Assembly (NCBI RefSeq): GCF_003309065.1
Contig: NZ_POAF01000002.1
Span: forward strand, 310,001 to 374,000
Source of the DNA: Glutamicibacter soli
GTDB taxonomy: Bacteria > Actinomycetota > Actinomycetes > Actinomycetales > Micrococcaceae
Direction: 5' to 3'
Length of the DNA stretch: 64,000 nucleotides
A model generated the notes under the pieces. It was not told the DNA's origin. It saw nothing but the letters and a program-made list of their open reading frames with translations, and did no database searches. Made by a program: the position numbers and the translations under genes. Shown piece after piece: positions 54,801 through 64,000 of this stretch (its first letter is position 1; each line of letters opens with the position of its first letter).

Positions 54801-57800
54801 CCCTTGGCCGCAGCTGCCGGGGTCGGTTCGAAGATCGCGTAGACCAGGTTCTCCGCCCAGTCCAGCATGGCTTCGTCCGCCAGATCCCGGCCGCCGACCG
54901 GCGAGGTCTTCGGTTTCGGAATGAAGATGGAGTTCAGCGCCGGCTTGTTCGCCGAACCCGGGTACAAGCGTTCCAGGCGCACCTGGCGGCTGGCCGGCAG
55001 GTCCTCGATTTTCGCCGGCGACAGCTTGATGTGGTTGCCGACCTGCTGGATGTCGTGCAGACCCACCGCGCGGGCGCGGATACGCAGGGCCGCGACGCGC
55101 AGCAGGTTCTCCACCGGCAGCGGCAGCTTGCCGTAGCGGTCTTCGAGCTCCTCGCGGACCTCGGCCAACGCCTCGCTGGATTCCGCGGAGGCGATGTTCC
55201 GGTAGGCCTCCAGGCGCAAGCGCTCCCCCGGCACGTAGTCGTGCGGCAGGTGCGCGTTGACCGGCAGGTCGATCTTCATCTCCGTGGCTTCTTCCTCGCC
55301 CTCGCCCTTGTAGTCGGCAACCGCCTCGCCGACCAGGCGCAGGTACAGGTCGAAGCCCACCCCGGCGATGTGGCCCGACTGCTCCCCGCCGAGCAGGTTG
55401 CCGGCGCCGCGAAGCTCCAGGTCCTTCATGGCCAGCTGGTAGCCCGAGCCCAGTTCGTTGTGCGCGGCCACGGCCTTCAGGCGTTCCAGGGCCACCTCGC
55501 CCAGCGGCTTCTCCGCGTCCCACAGGAAGTAGGCGTAGGCGCGTTCGCGGCCGCGGCCCACGCGTCCGCGCAGCTGGTGCAGCTGCGAGAGCCCGTAGTT
55601 GTTCGCGCGGTCGACAATCAGCGTATTGGCGTTGGAGATGTCCAGGCCGGTTTCGATGATGGTGGTGGAGACCAGCACGTCGAACTTCTTCTCCCAGAAG
55701 TCCTGGATGATCCGTTCAAGCCGCGACTCGCTCATCTTGCCGTGGGCTACCTCGACGCGCGCCTCGGGAACCAGCTCGCGCAGTTCCGCGGCGACCCGGT
55801 CGATGGAGGAGACGCGGTTGTGCACGAAGAACACCTGGCCGTCGCGCATCAGCTCGCGCTTGATCGCGGCGCTGATCTGCTTGTCGCTGCGCGGACCCAC
55901 GTAGGTGAGCACCGGGTGGCGCTCCTCCGGCGGGGTGGCCAGGGTGGAGGTTTCGCGGATGCCGGTCAGGGACATCTCCAAGGTGCGCGGGATCGGGGTG
56001 GCGCTCATGGCCAGCACGTCCACGTTGGTGCGCATCTTCTTGAGCTCTTCCTTGTGCTCCACGCCGAAACGCTGCTCCTCATCGATGATCACCAGGCCCA
56101 GGTTCTTGAACTCCACGGTCTTGGACAGCAGCCGGTGGGTGCCGATCACGATATCCACGCTGCCGTCCTTGAGCCCGGCCAGGATTTCCTTGGATTCCTT
56201 GGCGGTCTGGAAGCGGGAGAGCGTCTTCACACGGACCGGGAAGCCCGAATAGCGTTCGGTGAACGTCTGGTAGTGCTGGGAGGCCAGCAGCGTGGTGGGC
56301 ACCAGCACGGCGACCTGCTTGGAGTCCTGCACGGCCTTGAACGCTGCGCGCACCGCGATTTCGGTTTTGCCGAAGCCCACGTCGCCGGAGATCAGCCGGT
56401 CCATGGGGATTTCCTTCTCCATGTCCGCTTTCACCTCGTTGATGGCGGTGAGCTGGTCGGGGGTCTCGATGAACGCGAAGGCCTCCTCCAGTTCGCCCTG
56501 CCACGGGGTGTCGCTGGCGAATGCGTGGCCGCGGCTGGCCATGCGCGCGGAGTACAGCTTGATCAGGTCTCCGGCGATCTCCTTGACCGCCTTGCGGGCC
56601 TTGGACTTGGTGCTGGCCCAATCGGAGCCGCCCATCTTGGAGAGCGTCGGGGCCTCGCCGCCCACGTAGCGGGTGATCATGTGCAGCTGGTCCATCGGGA
56701 CGAAAAGCCGGTCCCCTGGCGCGCCGCGCTTGGAGGAGGCGTATTCGACCACCAGGTATTCGCGCTTGGCGTCCTTGCCGGCGCCGTTGACCTTGCGGGA
56801 CACCAGTTCCACGAACTTGCCGATGCCGTGCTGCTCGTGGACGATGAAGTCCCCGGCCTGCAGGCTCAAGGGGTCCACGGCATTGCGCTTGCGCTTGACC
56901 GTGAGCTTGCGGGACTTGCGGTTCGGGTAGGCGCTGGAGCGTCCCAGCAGGTCCGCCTCGGTCAGCAAACCGGTTTTAAGCTCCTCGAACACGAACCCGC
57001 GACCGGCGGCGGCCTGGGTGATTTCGATCAGCCCTGCGGTGGGCTCGGCCGAGAGGTCTTCCACGCGGTGGGCCGGGATCTTGTATTCACCGAACAGCTC
57101 GGACAGGCGCGCGGCCGGGCCGGGGCCTTCGGTGGCAACCACCAGGCGCCAGCCGTCCGCCACCCGGGAGGCGATGAATTCCATCATCGCTTCGATATCG
57201 CCCTGGTAGCCGTGCGGTTCGCGGGCCGGGACGCGGATGGTCGCAGCGCCCAGGTCCAGTTCCTCGTCGGAGCCCAGCGAGGTGACCGCCCACCAGGAGA
57301 CCTTGGCCTGGCGCGCGTGCTCGACGGTCTGGGCGAGCGAAGCGAAATCGCCGGTTTCGAGCTTGCGCCCGGCTTCGGCGGTGCTCAAATCCAGCGGGGC
57401 GCTGGCTCCGTCCGAGGCCGAGGCCCAGGCCGCGGCCAGGAACTCGGCGTTGGTTTCGTTCAGGTCGTGGGCGCGGGCGCGCACGCGTTCGGGCTCCATG
57501 ACCAGTGCGATGGAGGATTCGGGGAGCAAGGAGAGCAGCGGCACCATCTTGTCCACCAGCAGCGGGGCCAGGGACTCCATGCCTTCCACCGCGATGCCTC
57601 CGGCGATCTTGGTGAGCATTTCAGTGGCGGCCGGGAAGCTGGCCTTGAGGTTCGCCGCGCGGCTCATCACCTTGGGGGTGATGAGCATTTCACGGCACGG
57701 GGTCGCGGTGATCGATCTCGGCCCGGCCCCGTCGTGGGAGCGCTGGTCTGCGATGGAGAAGTAGCGCATCGTGTCGATCTGGTCGCCGAAGAAGTCCACG

Positions 57801-58411
57801 CGCACCGGATGCTCCAGGGTGGGTGGGAAGACATCGATGATGCCGCCGCGCACTGCGAATTCGCCGCGGTGGGTCACCATGTCCACCCGGGCGTAGGCCG
57901 CCGCGGCCAGGTCCCGGATCACGGTGTCGAAGCCGGGCTCGGCATCCAGTTCAAGGGTGACCGGGCGCAGCTCGCCCAGGCCCGCCACCAGCGGCTGCAG
58001 CACGGCGCGGATCGGCGCAATGATGATCTTCAGGTCCGGGTCCCCGTCATGCAGCCGGCGCAGTACCTCCAGGCGACGGCCCACGGTGTCGCTGCGCGGG
58101 GAGAGCCGTTCGTGGGGCAGGGTTTCCCAGGAAGGGAATTCGGCAACGTGCTTGGACGGGAGGTAGGCGGCCAGCGACGCGGAGATGTCCTCGGCCTCTC
58201 GGCCGGTCGCGGTGACGATCAGCGTGACCGCGCGCTCGTGTCCCTCGGACAGGCCCTGGCTGACGTGGGCTCCGAGAATCGGGCGCATGCCCTGCGGCGC
58301 CGCGATCTCCAGCTCTTCGCTGCGGGTCGAAAAGCTTTGTGATGCACCTTGGCGGATACGGCGGAATGACGATTCCTCGCGCAGGAAATCATGAAGTCCA
58401 ACTAGGCTCAT
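54797..58411 (-). CDS. mfd: Transcription-repair coupling factor
   Basis: A 1204-residue Mfd: an ATPase that pushes RNA polymerase off DNA at lesions and recruits UvrA. Domains in order: UvrB-like D1-D3 (about residues 25-480), CarD-like RNA-polymerase interaction domain with [29 protein letters not shown] (about 512-540), RecG-like helicase core with [21 protein letters not shown] (Walker A, about 675-695), [16 protein letters not shown] (about 775-790), [15 protein letters not shown] (about 948-962) and C-terminal D7 tail. Length is usual. The stop overlaps the convergent TPR gene by 4 bp. Confidence 0.97.
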   Translation of the reverse strand: MSLVGLHDFLREESSFRRIRQGASQSFSTRSEELEIAAPQGMRPILGAHVSQGLSEGHERAVTLIVTATGREAEDISASLAAYLPSKHVAEFPSWETLPHERLSPRSDTVGRRLEVLRRLHDGDPDLKIIIAPIRAVLQPLVAGLGELRPVTLELDAEPGFDTVIRDLAAAAYARVDMVTHRGEFAVRGGIIDVFPPTLEHPVRVDFFGDQIDTMRYFSIADQRSHDGAGPRSITATPCREMLITPKVMSRAANLKASFPAATEMLTKIAGGIAVEGMESLAPLLVDKMVPLLSLLPESSIALVMEPERVRARAHDLNETNAEFLAAAWASASDGASAPLDLSTAEAGRKLETGDFASLAQTVEHARQAKVSWWAVTSLGSDEELDLGAATIRVPAREPHGYQGDIEAMMEFIASRVADGWRLVVATEGPGPAARLSELFGEYKIPAHRVEDLSAEPTAGLIEITQAAAGRGFVFEELKTGLLTEADLLGRSSAYPNRKSRKLTVKRKRNAVDPLSLQAGDFIVHEQHGIGKFVELVSRKVNGAGKDAKREYLVVEYASSKRGAPGDRLFVPMDQLHMITRYVGGEAPTLSKMGGSDWASTKSKARKAVKEIAGDLIKLYSARMASRGHAFASDTPWQGELEEAFAFIETPDQLTAINEVKADMEKEIPMDRLISGDVGFGKTEIAVRAAFKAVQDSKQVAVLVPTTLLASQHYQTFTERYSGFPVRVKTLSRFQTAKESKEILAGLKDGSVDIVIGTHRLLSKTVEFKNLGLVIIDEEQRFGVEHKEELKKMRTNVDVLAMSATPIPRTLEMSLTGIRETSTLATPPEERHPVLTYVGPRSDKQISAAIKRELMRDGQVFFVHNRVSSIDRVAAELRELVPEARVEVAHGKMSESRLERIIQDFWEKKFDVLVSTTIIETGLDISNANTLIVDRANNYGLSQLHQLRGRVGRGRERAYAYFLWDAEKPLGEVALERLKAVAAHNELGSGYQLAMKDLELRGAGNLLGGEQSGHIAGVGFDLYLRLVGEAVADYKGEGEEEATEMKIDLPVNAHLPHDYVPGERLRLEAYRNIASAESSEALAEVREELEDRYGKLPLPVENLLRVAALRIRARAVGLHDIQQVGNHIKLSPAKIEDLPASRQVRLERLYPGSANKPALNSIFIPKPKTSPVGGRDLADEAMLDWAENLVYAIFEPTPAAAAKG

Positions 58412-58655
58412 GCGGCTTTCGTGTCCTCTCGGGCAGGTTAGGGGCCAACGCGCACGAGGCGTTCAGCCCGGTATGACACCACGAACACCGACCGCAAAAC
58501 GATTCCGCGGCCGGCTAAATGCCAATATGTTGTTTTGATGCCTTCCTAGCCTACCTAATCGAGGTGAACAGATAGGGTTAATGGTGTCCAGTACCCGGGA
58601 CCGGCAGCTGCCGGTTCTCCCGGCCGCCCAGATTTCTAGATTGGGATACCCATTC

Positions 58656-59150
58656 ATGGCATTGAACGCAAGCACGCAGATCGCCCATCCGGCCGACCAG
58701 GTCATCGCCACGCTGGCTGACCGCGGCTTCGCTGAGCACCTGACCTCGCTGGCCAACGGCACCCTGCAGGACTTCACCGTCAGCGGCGACACCGCAGGAG
58801 CTTTCACCCTGACCACCGTTCGCGCCATGCCTACCGACCGCGTGCCGGACATCGCCCGCAAGTTCGTCGGCGCCTCGATCCAGGTCACCCAGGTCGAGCA
58901 GTGGAGCGCCCCGGATGCCGCAGGCAACCGCTCGGCCAGCGTGAAGATCGATGTCGCCGGTGTGCCGGTGTCGGTGTCGGGCAGCGAGAAGCTGACCGCC
59001 CAGGGCGACACCACCGAATTCGCGATTGAGGGAAAAGTCTCCTCATCGATTCCGTTCATCGGCGGCAAGCTCGCCTCGGCAGCCGAGCCGTACCTCGGCA
59101 AGGCCCTGAACCTGCAGGCTTCGCAGGTTAACGCCTGGCTTTCGAAGTAG
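58656..59150 (+). CDS. DUF2505 family (START-like) protein
   Basis: A 164-residue protein of the DUF2505 family, a helix-grip fold related to SRPBCC proteins. It begins MALNASTQIAHPADQVIATLADRGFAEHLTSLANGTLQDFTVSGDT, then TTVRAMPTDRVPDIARKFVGASIQVTQVEQW, typical of the family, and ends AEPYLGKALNLQASQVNAWLSK. A ligand-binding cavity is expected, but no ligand is known. The ATG at 58656 is preferred over an upstream in-frame ATG at 58581. The 245-bp upstream region between it and mfd (58412-58655) holds a perfect 16-bp palindrome at 58600-58615 (ACCGGCAGCTGCCGGT), otherwise unassigned. Confidence 0.8.
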   Translation: MALNASTQIAHPADQVIATLADRGFAEHLTSLANGTLQDFTVSGDTAGAFTLTTVRAMPTDRVPDIARKFVGASIQVTQVEQWSAPDAAGNRSASVKIDVAGVPVSVSGSEKLTAQGDTTEFAIEGKVSSSIPFIGGKLASAAEPYLGKALNLQASQVNAWLSK

Positions 59151-59322
59151 CCTCGACAGCGTCGATTATGACGCCCGACACAGACGGCCGGACCTGCGAT
59201 TTTTCGCCAGGCCTCCGGGCGTCTGCGTTTTGGGACGTGAATTACGTTAGGGTTGAATACGGTGTGCCGGGAAGTCTGGTCGGCGTGAAATGTTCATTTA
59301 ACGAAGTAAGCGAGTACAACGC

Positions 59323-60675
59323 ATGACCAACACTCCCTCTTCGGGTTCCCCAAAGAACCTATTTTCCCGGCCGAGCTATAGCGAATCCGTGCGCATCGGC
59401 GACATCCTGCGCAAGGAGACCGTCGGCGGCCTGGTCCTGATTGTCGGCGCAGTGCTGGCACTGATCTGGGCCAACACCCCAATGCGCGATTCCTACTTCG
59501 CGTTGCGCGACTTCCATTTCGGCCCCACCCTCTTCGGGGTCGACCTGAATCTTTCCATCGGCCACTGGGCGGCCGATGCCCTCTTGGCAGTGTTCTTCTT
59601 CCTCACCGGTCTGGAGCTGAAGAAGGAATTCGTCATCGGCGACCTGCGCAACGTCAAGACCGCCGCGGTTCCCGTGGCGGCGGCGTTCGGCGGCGTGGCC
59701 GTCCCGGCCATCATCTTCGTGATCGTGGCTGCAGCCTCCGGAGGCTTCGGCAGCGAGCTGATGCAGGGCTGGGCGATTCCCACGGCAACCGACATCGCCT
59801 TTGCGGTGGCGGTGCTGGCGGTCATTGGTTCTTCCCTGCCGACCGCGCTGCGCATTTTCCTGCTGACCCTTGCAGTGGTTGACGACTTGATCGCCATCGT
59901 GATCATCGCGTTCGTCTTCACCGACGATCTGAAGCCGGCCTACTTGGCCTTGTCCCTGATTCCGATCATCCTGTTCACCGTCCTGGCCCGCACCTTGGCG
60001 AAGTTCTTCGCCACCCGCCTGTGGGCCGCCTGGGTCATCCTGCTGCCGCTGGGCATCGTCACCTGGATCTTCGTCTTCGGATCCGGCATCCACGCCACCA
60101 TCGCCGGCGTGATCCTGGGCTTCTGCGTCCCGGTCAAGCGCACCGACGGACGCGAAGGCATCGGCCTGGCCGAGCAGTTCGAGCACCGTTTCCGTCCGCT
60201 GTCCTCTGGCTTCTGCATCCCGGTCTTCGCGTTCTTCGCCGCCGGCGTGACCGTGATTTCCCCGGAATCAGGCAGCGGCGGGCTGCTGACCGACCCGGTC
60301 TTCTGGGGCATCGTACTAGGCCTGGTGCTGGGCAAGCCGATCGGCATCATGGGCTCGACCTGGGTGCTGACCAAATTCACCAAGGCATCCTTGGACAAGG
60401 ACGCCAAGTGGGGCGACCTGTTCGGCGTGACGCTGCTGGCAGGTATCGGCTTCACCGTCTCGCTGCTGGTCTCCGAGCTGTCCTTCGGCCTGGAGTCGGC
60501 GCACTACGAGCACGCTAAGGTCGCCATCCTGGCCGGTTCGTTCATCGCCGCCATCCTCGGCGCCCTGTGGCTGATTCCGCGCAACCGCCGCTACAAGGAG
60601 ATCGCGGCGCGCGAGTCCCGCGACGACAACAAGGACGGCATCCCGGATGTCTACCAGCAGGGTGAGGACAACTAG
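59323..60675 (+). CDS. nhaA: Na+/H+ antiporter NhaA
   Basis: A 450-residue NhaA-type antiporter exporting Na+ for H+, important for pH and salt homeostasis. Twelve helices; the family marks are [24 protein letters not shown] (about residues 91-114), [16 protein letters not shown] (about 154-169), the catalytic aspartate pair in [17 protein letters not shown] (about 186-202), and [43 protein letters not shown] (about 345-387). A short C-terminal charged tail is present ([17 protein letters not shown]). The region before it (59151-59322) shows promoter-like sequence but no gene. Confidence 0.96.
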   Translation: MTNTPSSGSPKNLFSRPSYSESVRIGDILRKETVGGLVLIVGAVLALIWANTPMRDSYFALRDFHFGPTLFGVDLNLSIGHWAADALLAVFFFLTGLELKKEFVIGDLRNVKTAAVPVAAAFGGVAVPAIIFVIVAAASGGFGSELMQGWAIPTATDIAFAVAVLAVIGSSLPTALRIFLLTLAVVDDLIAIVIIAFVFTDDLKPAYLALSLIPIILFTVLARTLAKFFATRLWAAWVILLPLGIVTWIFVFGSGIHATIAGVILGFCVPVKRTDGREGIGLAEQFEHRFRPLSSGFCIPVFAFFAAGVTVISPESGSGGLLTDPVFWGIVLGLVLGKPIGIMGSTWVLTKFTKASLDKDAKWGDLFGVTLLAGIGFTVSLLVSELSFGLESAHYEHAKVAILAGSFIAAILGALWLIPRNRRYKEIAARESRDDNKDGIPDVYQQGEDN

Positions 60676-60697
60676 TCCCTGACTGGATCGCAACGCG

Positions 60698-60739
60698 AAA
60701 AATCTCTGGTTCCGCCCTCGGGCGGAACCAGAGATTTTT
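60698..60739. terminator. Bidirectional terminator
   Basis: Perfect 19-bp arms, AAAAATCTCTGG...CC and GG...CCAGAGATTTTT, with a CTCG loop and flanking A/T runs. It serves nhaA (ends 60675) and sufU (ends 60756), which are convergent. Confidence 0.92.
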
Positions 60740-60755
60740 TTGGCTCAGCGTGTTG

Positions 60756-61202
60756 TTATGCTGCTTCCAGCATGGCGACCTCTGCCGCCACCCAGGCCAG
60801 CATGGCGCACTTGACGCGGGCAGGGAACTTGGACACCCCAGCAAAGGCCACCGCATCCTCCAGGACCTCCTCATCAGGGGTCATGGTTCCCTTGGAGCGC
60901 ATCATTTCCCGGAAGAGATCCAGCTTGTCCAGGAACTCTTCGCGGGTCAGCTCCGGGAGCATTTCGCTGAGCACGGAGGCTGAGGCCATGGAGATGGAAC
61001 AGCCGTCGCCTTCCCAGCTCATGGCGGTGAACTTCTCGCCTTCCAGCTCCACGCGCACGCGGATCTGGTCCCCGCAGATCGGGTTGTGCTGGTGCGATTC
61101 ACCGTGGCGGTGGCCGCCCTCCGGTTCCACGAGCGGGGAACCGATGCGGCGCTTTGAATGGTCGAGGATGACCTGCTGGTACAGCTGATCGAGTTCGTTC
61201 AT
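60756..61202 (-). CDS. sufU: SUF system Fe-S scaffold/sulfur acceptor SufU
   Basis: A 148-residue NifU/SufU-like protein. SufU receives sulfur from SufS for iron-sulfur assembly. Zinc/sulfur ligands are in NPICGDQIRV (Cys and Asp, about residues 39-48), GDGCSISMASASVLSEML (about 63-80) and RVKCAMLAWVAAEVA (about 129-143). ATG 61200-61202 is chosen (MNELDQLYQQVI). It sits directly after sufS, with 1 bp between the sufS stop and its start. sufBCD are not in this window. Confidence 0.94.
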   Translation of the reverse strand: MNELDQLYQQVILDHSKRRIGSPLVEPEGGHRHGESHQHNPICGDQIRVRVELEGEKFTAMSWEGDGCSISMASASVLSEMLPELTREEFLDKLDLFREMMRSKGTMTPDEEVLEDAVAFAGVSKFPARVKCAMLAWVAAEVAMLEAA

Positions 61203-61203
61203 T

Positions 61204-62505
61204 TTAGACTCCAAAATACTCACGCACCGAAGCGACTGCCTCAATCAGGGCCTTGATGTCTTCTTCGGTGTTGTACAGATAAGTGCTGGCGCGGGTGGTC
61301 GCGGTGACACCTAGGGCGCGGTGCAGCGGCTGCGCGCAGTGGTGGCCAACGCGCACGGCGATGCCGCGCGAGTCCAGGAACTGGCCTACGTCGTGCGGGT
61401 GCACTCCGATGACCTCGAAGGGAACGGTGCCGATCCGCTTGGCATCGGCCGGGCCGAAGACCCGCACGCCTTCCAGGGCTGACAGGCCCTGGTACAGCAG
61501 CTCACCCAAGTGCTCTTCCCAGTCCGCGATGCGGTCCATGCCGATCTCGTCGAGGTAGCTGGCGGCCGTGGCGAGACCATGGACCTGGGAGATGCGCTGG
61601 GTTCCGGCTTCGAAGCGCTGCGGAGCTGGAAGGTATTCCGCGTGCTCCATGTCCACCACCGTGATCATGGATCCACCGGTGAGGAACGGCGGCATGGCGT
61701 TGAGCAGCTCTTCACGGCCATAGAGGCCGCCGATGCCGGTCGGGCCGAGCATCTTGTGCCCGGAGAAGGCCATGAAGTCCACGTCCAGGGACTTGACGTC
61801 CACCGGAAGGTGCGGAACGGACTGGCAGCCGTCCAGCACCGTCAGGGCGCCGACTTTCCGGGCGGCGTCCACGAAGCGACGGGTATCGGTAATGGTGCCC
61901 AAGACGTTCGAAACATGGGTGAACGCCACTAGCTTGGTGCGTTCGGTGACCAGCGAAACGATCAGGTCGTAGCGCAGCGAGCCATCCTCTGCGATCGGCA
62001 CGTAGCGCAGGGTCGCGCCGGTGCGGAAGGCGAGCTCCTGCCACGGGATCAGGTTCGCGTGATGCTCAAGTTCAGTAGTGAGAATCTCGTCGCCCGGGCC
62101 GAGTCGGAACCGCGCGGCGGCTTCTCCCCCGCGTCCCAGCGAGGCGTTGGACATCGAGTAGCTGATCAGGTTCAGCGCTTCGGTGGCATTCGAGGTCCAG
62201 ACCAGTTCGTTGGTCTTGGCGCCAATGAACTTCGCCACGGTTTCGCGGCCCTGTTCGAAAAGGTCGGTAGCCTCCACGGCAAGGGTGTGCGCACCGCGGT
62301 GCACCGCCGCGTTGGCGTTTTCGTAGTAGTGCTGTTCAGCCTCGTAAACGCAGCGCGGCTTCTGGCTCGTGGCGCCTGAGTCGAGGTACACGATATCGGC
62401 ACCGTTGACCTGGTGCTCAAGGATCTCGAAGTCCGCCTTGATGCGTGCCACCTCGTTGGCGGTAAGCGCCTCGGCCGTTCCAGTCTGACCAGTCATGGTG
62501 TGCAC
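61204..62505 (-). CDS. sufS: Cysteine desulfurase SufS
   Basis: A 433-residue class II PLP-dependent desulfurase (SufS/CsdA type): cysteine to alanine, giving sulfur to SufU. Marks: YLDSGATSQKP (about residues 39-49), VEATDLFEQGRETVAKFIGA, the PLP lysine in FMAFSGHKMLGPTGIGGLYG (about 246-265) and the catalytic loop RVGHHCAQPLHRALG (about 381-395; Cys in the HHCAQP motif). Length and motifs are complete. GTG 62505 has GGAGG 4 bases away; an ATG at 62496 is possible. The 62506-62748 region upstream has repeated CCTAAT/CCTATT motifs. Confidence 0.95.
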   Translation of the reverse strand: MHTMTGQTGTAEALTANEVARIKADFEILEHQVNGADIVYLDSGATSQKPRCVYEAEQHYYENANAAVHRGAHTLAVEATDLFEQGRETVAKFIGAKTNELVWTSNATEALNLISYSMSNASLGRGGEAAARFRLGPGDEILTTELEHHANLIPWQELAFRTGATLRYVPIAEDGSLRYDLIVSLVTERTKLVAFTHVSNVLGTITDTRRFVDAARKVGALTVLDGCQSVPHLPVDVKSLDVDFMAFSGHKMLGPTGIGGLYGREELLNAMPPFLTGGSMITVVDMEHAEYLPAPQRFEAGTQRISQVHGLATAASYLDEIGMDRIADWEEHLGELLYQGLSALEGVRVFGPADAKRIGTVPFEVIGVHPHDVGQFLDSRGIAVRVGHHCAQPLHRALGVTATTRASTYLYNTEEDIKALIEAVASVREYFGV

Positions 62506-62748
62506 GGGTCCTCCGAATTCTCGTCATGAATCGCCGCGCACTCCGCCGTCAGATCCGGCTGCAATGCGATTAGGCAATAGGTACATTAGGTAATTATTCC
62601 ACTCCGGACCCCGTTGCACACCTAAGTTAGTCCTTAGTAAGTTTCGCCTCAAAGACGTGCCAGTTGAAGTCTCGAAGGGCCCTAGCCATAACGAAGGCGG
62701 AATCCGCGCCAGTCGCCCGAGAGACCCGAATTTGCCCGAATTCCGGAG

Positions 62749-63765
62749 CTACCTCGCGCCGTGCTTGCGCTGATACATCATGCGATCCGCCGTGGACAAG
62801 CAGTCCGCGAGGCTGGCCAGTCCCGGCTCCGCCGCGGCGAAACCGCAGGATGCCGCGATGCCGGCGGACTCCAGCGCCGCGTCGAAGGTCTCGAAGAATG
62901 TTGCGGCTTGTGACGGAACAACCCCGTTGGCCAGGATCGTGAACTCGTCCCCGCCATATCGGGCTACATGGCAGGCGGTCGTGCCTGCTTCCCTCAAGGT
63001 CCGGGCGGCACGCACGATCAGGTCATCGCCTGCAGCGTGCCCCAGGGTGTCATTAACCTGCTTCAGTCCGTCGAGGTCGACAATGGCGACTGCCACGGCA
63101 TCGCCGAAGCTCTCCAGCCGCTCTTGGGCATCGGCAACGATGGCGTCCCATCCACGGCGGTTGAGCAGGCCGGTCAACGCGTCCGTGTTCGCCAGCGCCT
63201 CGGACATCTCGATCCGTCGCCGTTCCCGGTCGATGCCTCGCGCCAGCTCCAGCTGCGTGGACAGCAGATCGCTGAGCAGGTTCAACAGCTGCTCGTCGAG
63301 CTGCTCGTCATCGGACAGCGGTTCGGGCCGGACTCCGCACAGCACGCCGAACATCTCGCCGCGGTCGTCGCTGATGGTATAGCCCGCATAGGCCCCCACA
63401 TATTCGGAGGCGCCGAGGTCCGAGTAATCCGGGTCGGCGCGGGAATCGCGCACCACATGAGCGGCACCGGATGCCATGCGGCTGCAGAACGACTCGTTCC
63501 AGTCGATTCGCGCCCCGGTACTCAGCAGTTGTTCTTGATGGACATGCACGTGGACCTGCTCCCCGTGCACCACGCGCGACACCGACCAGTCGGCCAGCGG
63601 GGTATGCGCGTTGAGGTAGGCGACGACTCGCTCCGAGGACTCGCTGAAGGCCTGGGCGCCGTTCAGCGGCAAGCCGTTCTCGCCCCGCGGCAGCCCACCG
63701 TTGTTCCGACGCTCGAGCTGCAGAGACTGGTCTTGAGGGGTGTGGTGTGAGGGCACCGGTATCAC
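62749..63765 (-). CDS. GAF-GGDEF diguanylate cyclase
   Basis: A 338-residue soluble regulator: an N-terminal GAF-like sensor (about residues 30-160, with YVGAYAGYTISDDRGEMFGVLCGVR), a short linker helix (LLNLLSDLLSTQLELARGIDRERRRIEMSEAL), then a GGDEF domain (about 190-335) with TDALTGLLNRRGWD, IVDLDGLKQVNDTLGHAAGDDLI and the active-site RYGGDEFTIL. It makes cyclic-di-GMP from GTP. No RxxD I-site is seen ahead of GGDEF, so no product inhibition of the usual type is expected. It has no transmembrane segment. No EAL domain partner lies in the window. Confidence 0.92.
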   Translation of the reverse strand: MIPVPSHHTPQDQSLQLERRNNGGLPRGENGLPLNGAQAFSESSERVVAYLNAHTPLADWSVSRVVHGEQVHVHVHQEQLLSTGARIDWNESFCSRMASGAAHVVRDSRADPDYSDLGASEYVGAYAGYTISDDRGEMFGVLCGVRPEPLSDDEQLDEQLLNLLSDLLSTQLELARGIDRERRRIEMSEALANTDALTGLLNRRGWDAIVADAQERLESFGDAVAVAIVDLDGLKQVNDTLGHAAGDDLIVRAARTLREAGTTACHVARYGGDEFTILANGVVPSQAATFFETFDAALESAGIAASCGFAAAEPGLASLADCLSTADRMMYQRKHGAR

Positions 63766-63909
63766 TCGCTTTGCTTGATAACTTCCTGCTGGTCAGCGAA
63801 GACTAATATGCTCAAAAACAATAACAGGGAAACGGAGAAGAATTCTCCTCATTCACGGCATGTGCCCCCGCCGCGCTGAATTACGCTGGGCTGCAGCGGA
63901 TATGGAAAA

Positions 63910-63931
63910 CTCCGGACCGGTTGGTCCGGAG
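63910..63931 (-). terminator. Terminator of the right-edge gene
   Basis: Perfect 9-bp arms CTCCGGACC / GGTCCGGAG with a GGTT loop, 16 bp past the stop (63947) of the partial minus-strand gene. Confidence 0.75.
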
Positions 63932-63946
63932 CATTCCCGAAAGTTT

Positions 63947-64000
63947 TCAGGCCGTATGGAACTTGCCCTGGGCTGCTTCCAGCCCCTGCGACATCAACAA
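63947..64000 (-). CDS. C-terminal end of an unidentified protein (partial, runs off right edge)
   Basis: Only the last 17 codons are in the window, reading LLMSQGLEAAQGKFHTA then TGA at 63947-63949. The frame is supported by the terminator hairpin directly after it. Too short to name the product. Confidence 0.45.
   Translation of the reverse strand: MLMSQGLEAAQGKFHTA

Noticed and set aside
55031-58342. 1103-codon open frame opposite mfd
   Set aside because: Very long, but it mirrors Mfd codon by codon and has no motif of its own.
58600-58615. Perfect 16-bp palindrome ACCGGCAGCTGCCGGT
   Set aside because: Short G/C-rich palindrome without loop, copy or clear position; may be chance. Noted only in the neighbouring gene entry.
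63766-63909. Possible riboswitch or small RNA before the GGDEF gene
   Set aside because: I could not find a conserved aptamer-like fold by eye; only ordinary promoter-type sequence is visible.

Overview
This window looks like an ordinary, gene-dense chromosomal segment from a high-GC actinobacterium, most likely Micrococcaceae (Arthrobacter/Glutamicibacter-like). The evidence is the G/C-rich third codon positions, GTG/TTG starts, an actinobacterial acyl-CoA carboxylase with a separate epsilon subunit, an NAD-dependent ligase followed by an inositol-monophosphatase-like gene, a class III cyclase resembling mycobacterial Rv1264, GatCAB, SufS/SufU and a LpdA-like quinone reductase. I see no rRNA, tRNA, phage, transposase, plasmid or CRISPR features.

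Layout. 1-3000: partial APH-type kinase, a lipoprotein, and an ECF sigma factor overlapping a membrane protein that is probably its regulator. 3000-7100: gatC-gatA-gatB and a stand-alone maltokinase-cap-like protein. 7100-14250: a region with decay, namely a twice-frameshifted GNAT gene, a 5'-truncated GH3 hydrolase ahead of nagB, and a frameshifted small exported protein; between them lie a MecA_N-type penicillin-binding protein, a lipoprotein and an intact GNAT. 14250-22830: PAP2-like protein, ligA plus inositol phosphatase, a PH-domain/cyclase/PP2C signalling operon, birA and a short-chain dehydrogenase. 22900-24960: acyl-CoA carboxylase beta and epsilon; the biotin-carrying alpha subunit is 17 kb away (41189), and both loci share a 19-bp partly palindromic element. 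25000-33480: an MFS pump with its TetR regulator and operator, a DUF885 peptidase-like protein, a leaderless ArsR-VOC pair, a glutamate/dicarboxylate symporter and an acyltransferase-like membrane protein. 32770-37660: TetR, a giant MMPL transporter with a ~400-residue heptad-repeat insert, and maf, under tandem operators. 37660-46500: lipoproteins, an ATP-grasp YgiC-like pair, a CGNR regulator, small proteins, an SDR and an MHS-type MFS transporter. 46500-52260: LpdA-like reductase divergent from a purine nucleoside phosphorylase-phosphomutase-deoC salvage cluster. 52400-64000: a P-type ATPase, TPR protein, mfd, a DUF2505 protein, nhaA, sufS-sufU, a GAF-GGDEF cyclase and the tail of an unidentified gene.

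Themes. (1) Biotin/malonyl- or propionyl-CoA supply: birA, both carboxylase loci and a putative shared operator. (2) Several genes (a lipoprotein at 1035, ArsR at 29462, TetR at 32809, phosphorylase at 48342) have a -10-like hexamer only 6-7 bases before the start codon and no Shine-Dalgarno sequence, pointing to leaderless mRNAs; this also corrects several start codons. (3) Convergent genes are usually separated by long, near-perfect terminator hairpins. I do not see a clearly new multi-gene system. The best leads are the shared acc operator, the self-regulated TetR-MMPL-Maf operon with its coiled-coil insert, the YgiB/YgiC-like pair in a lineage expected to use mycothiol, and the stand-alone maltokinase cap protein.
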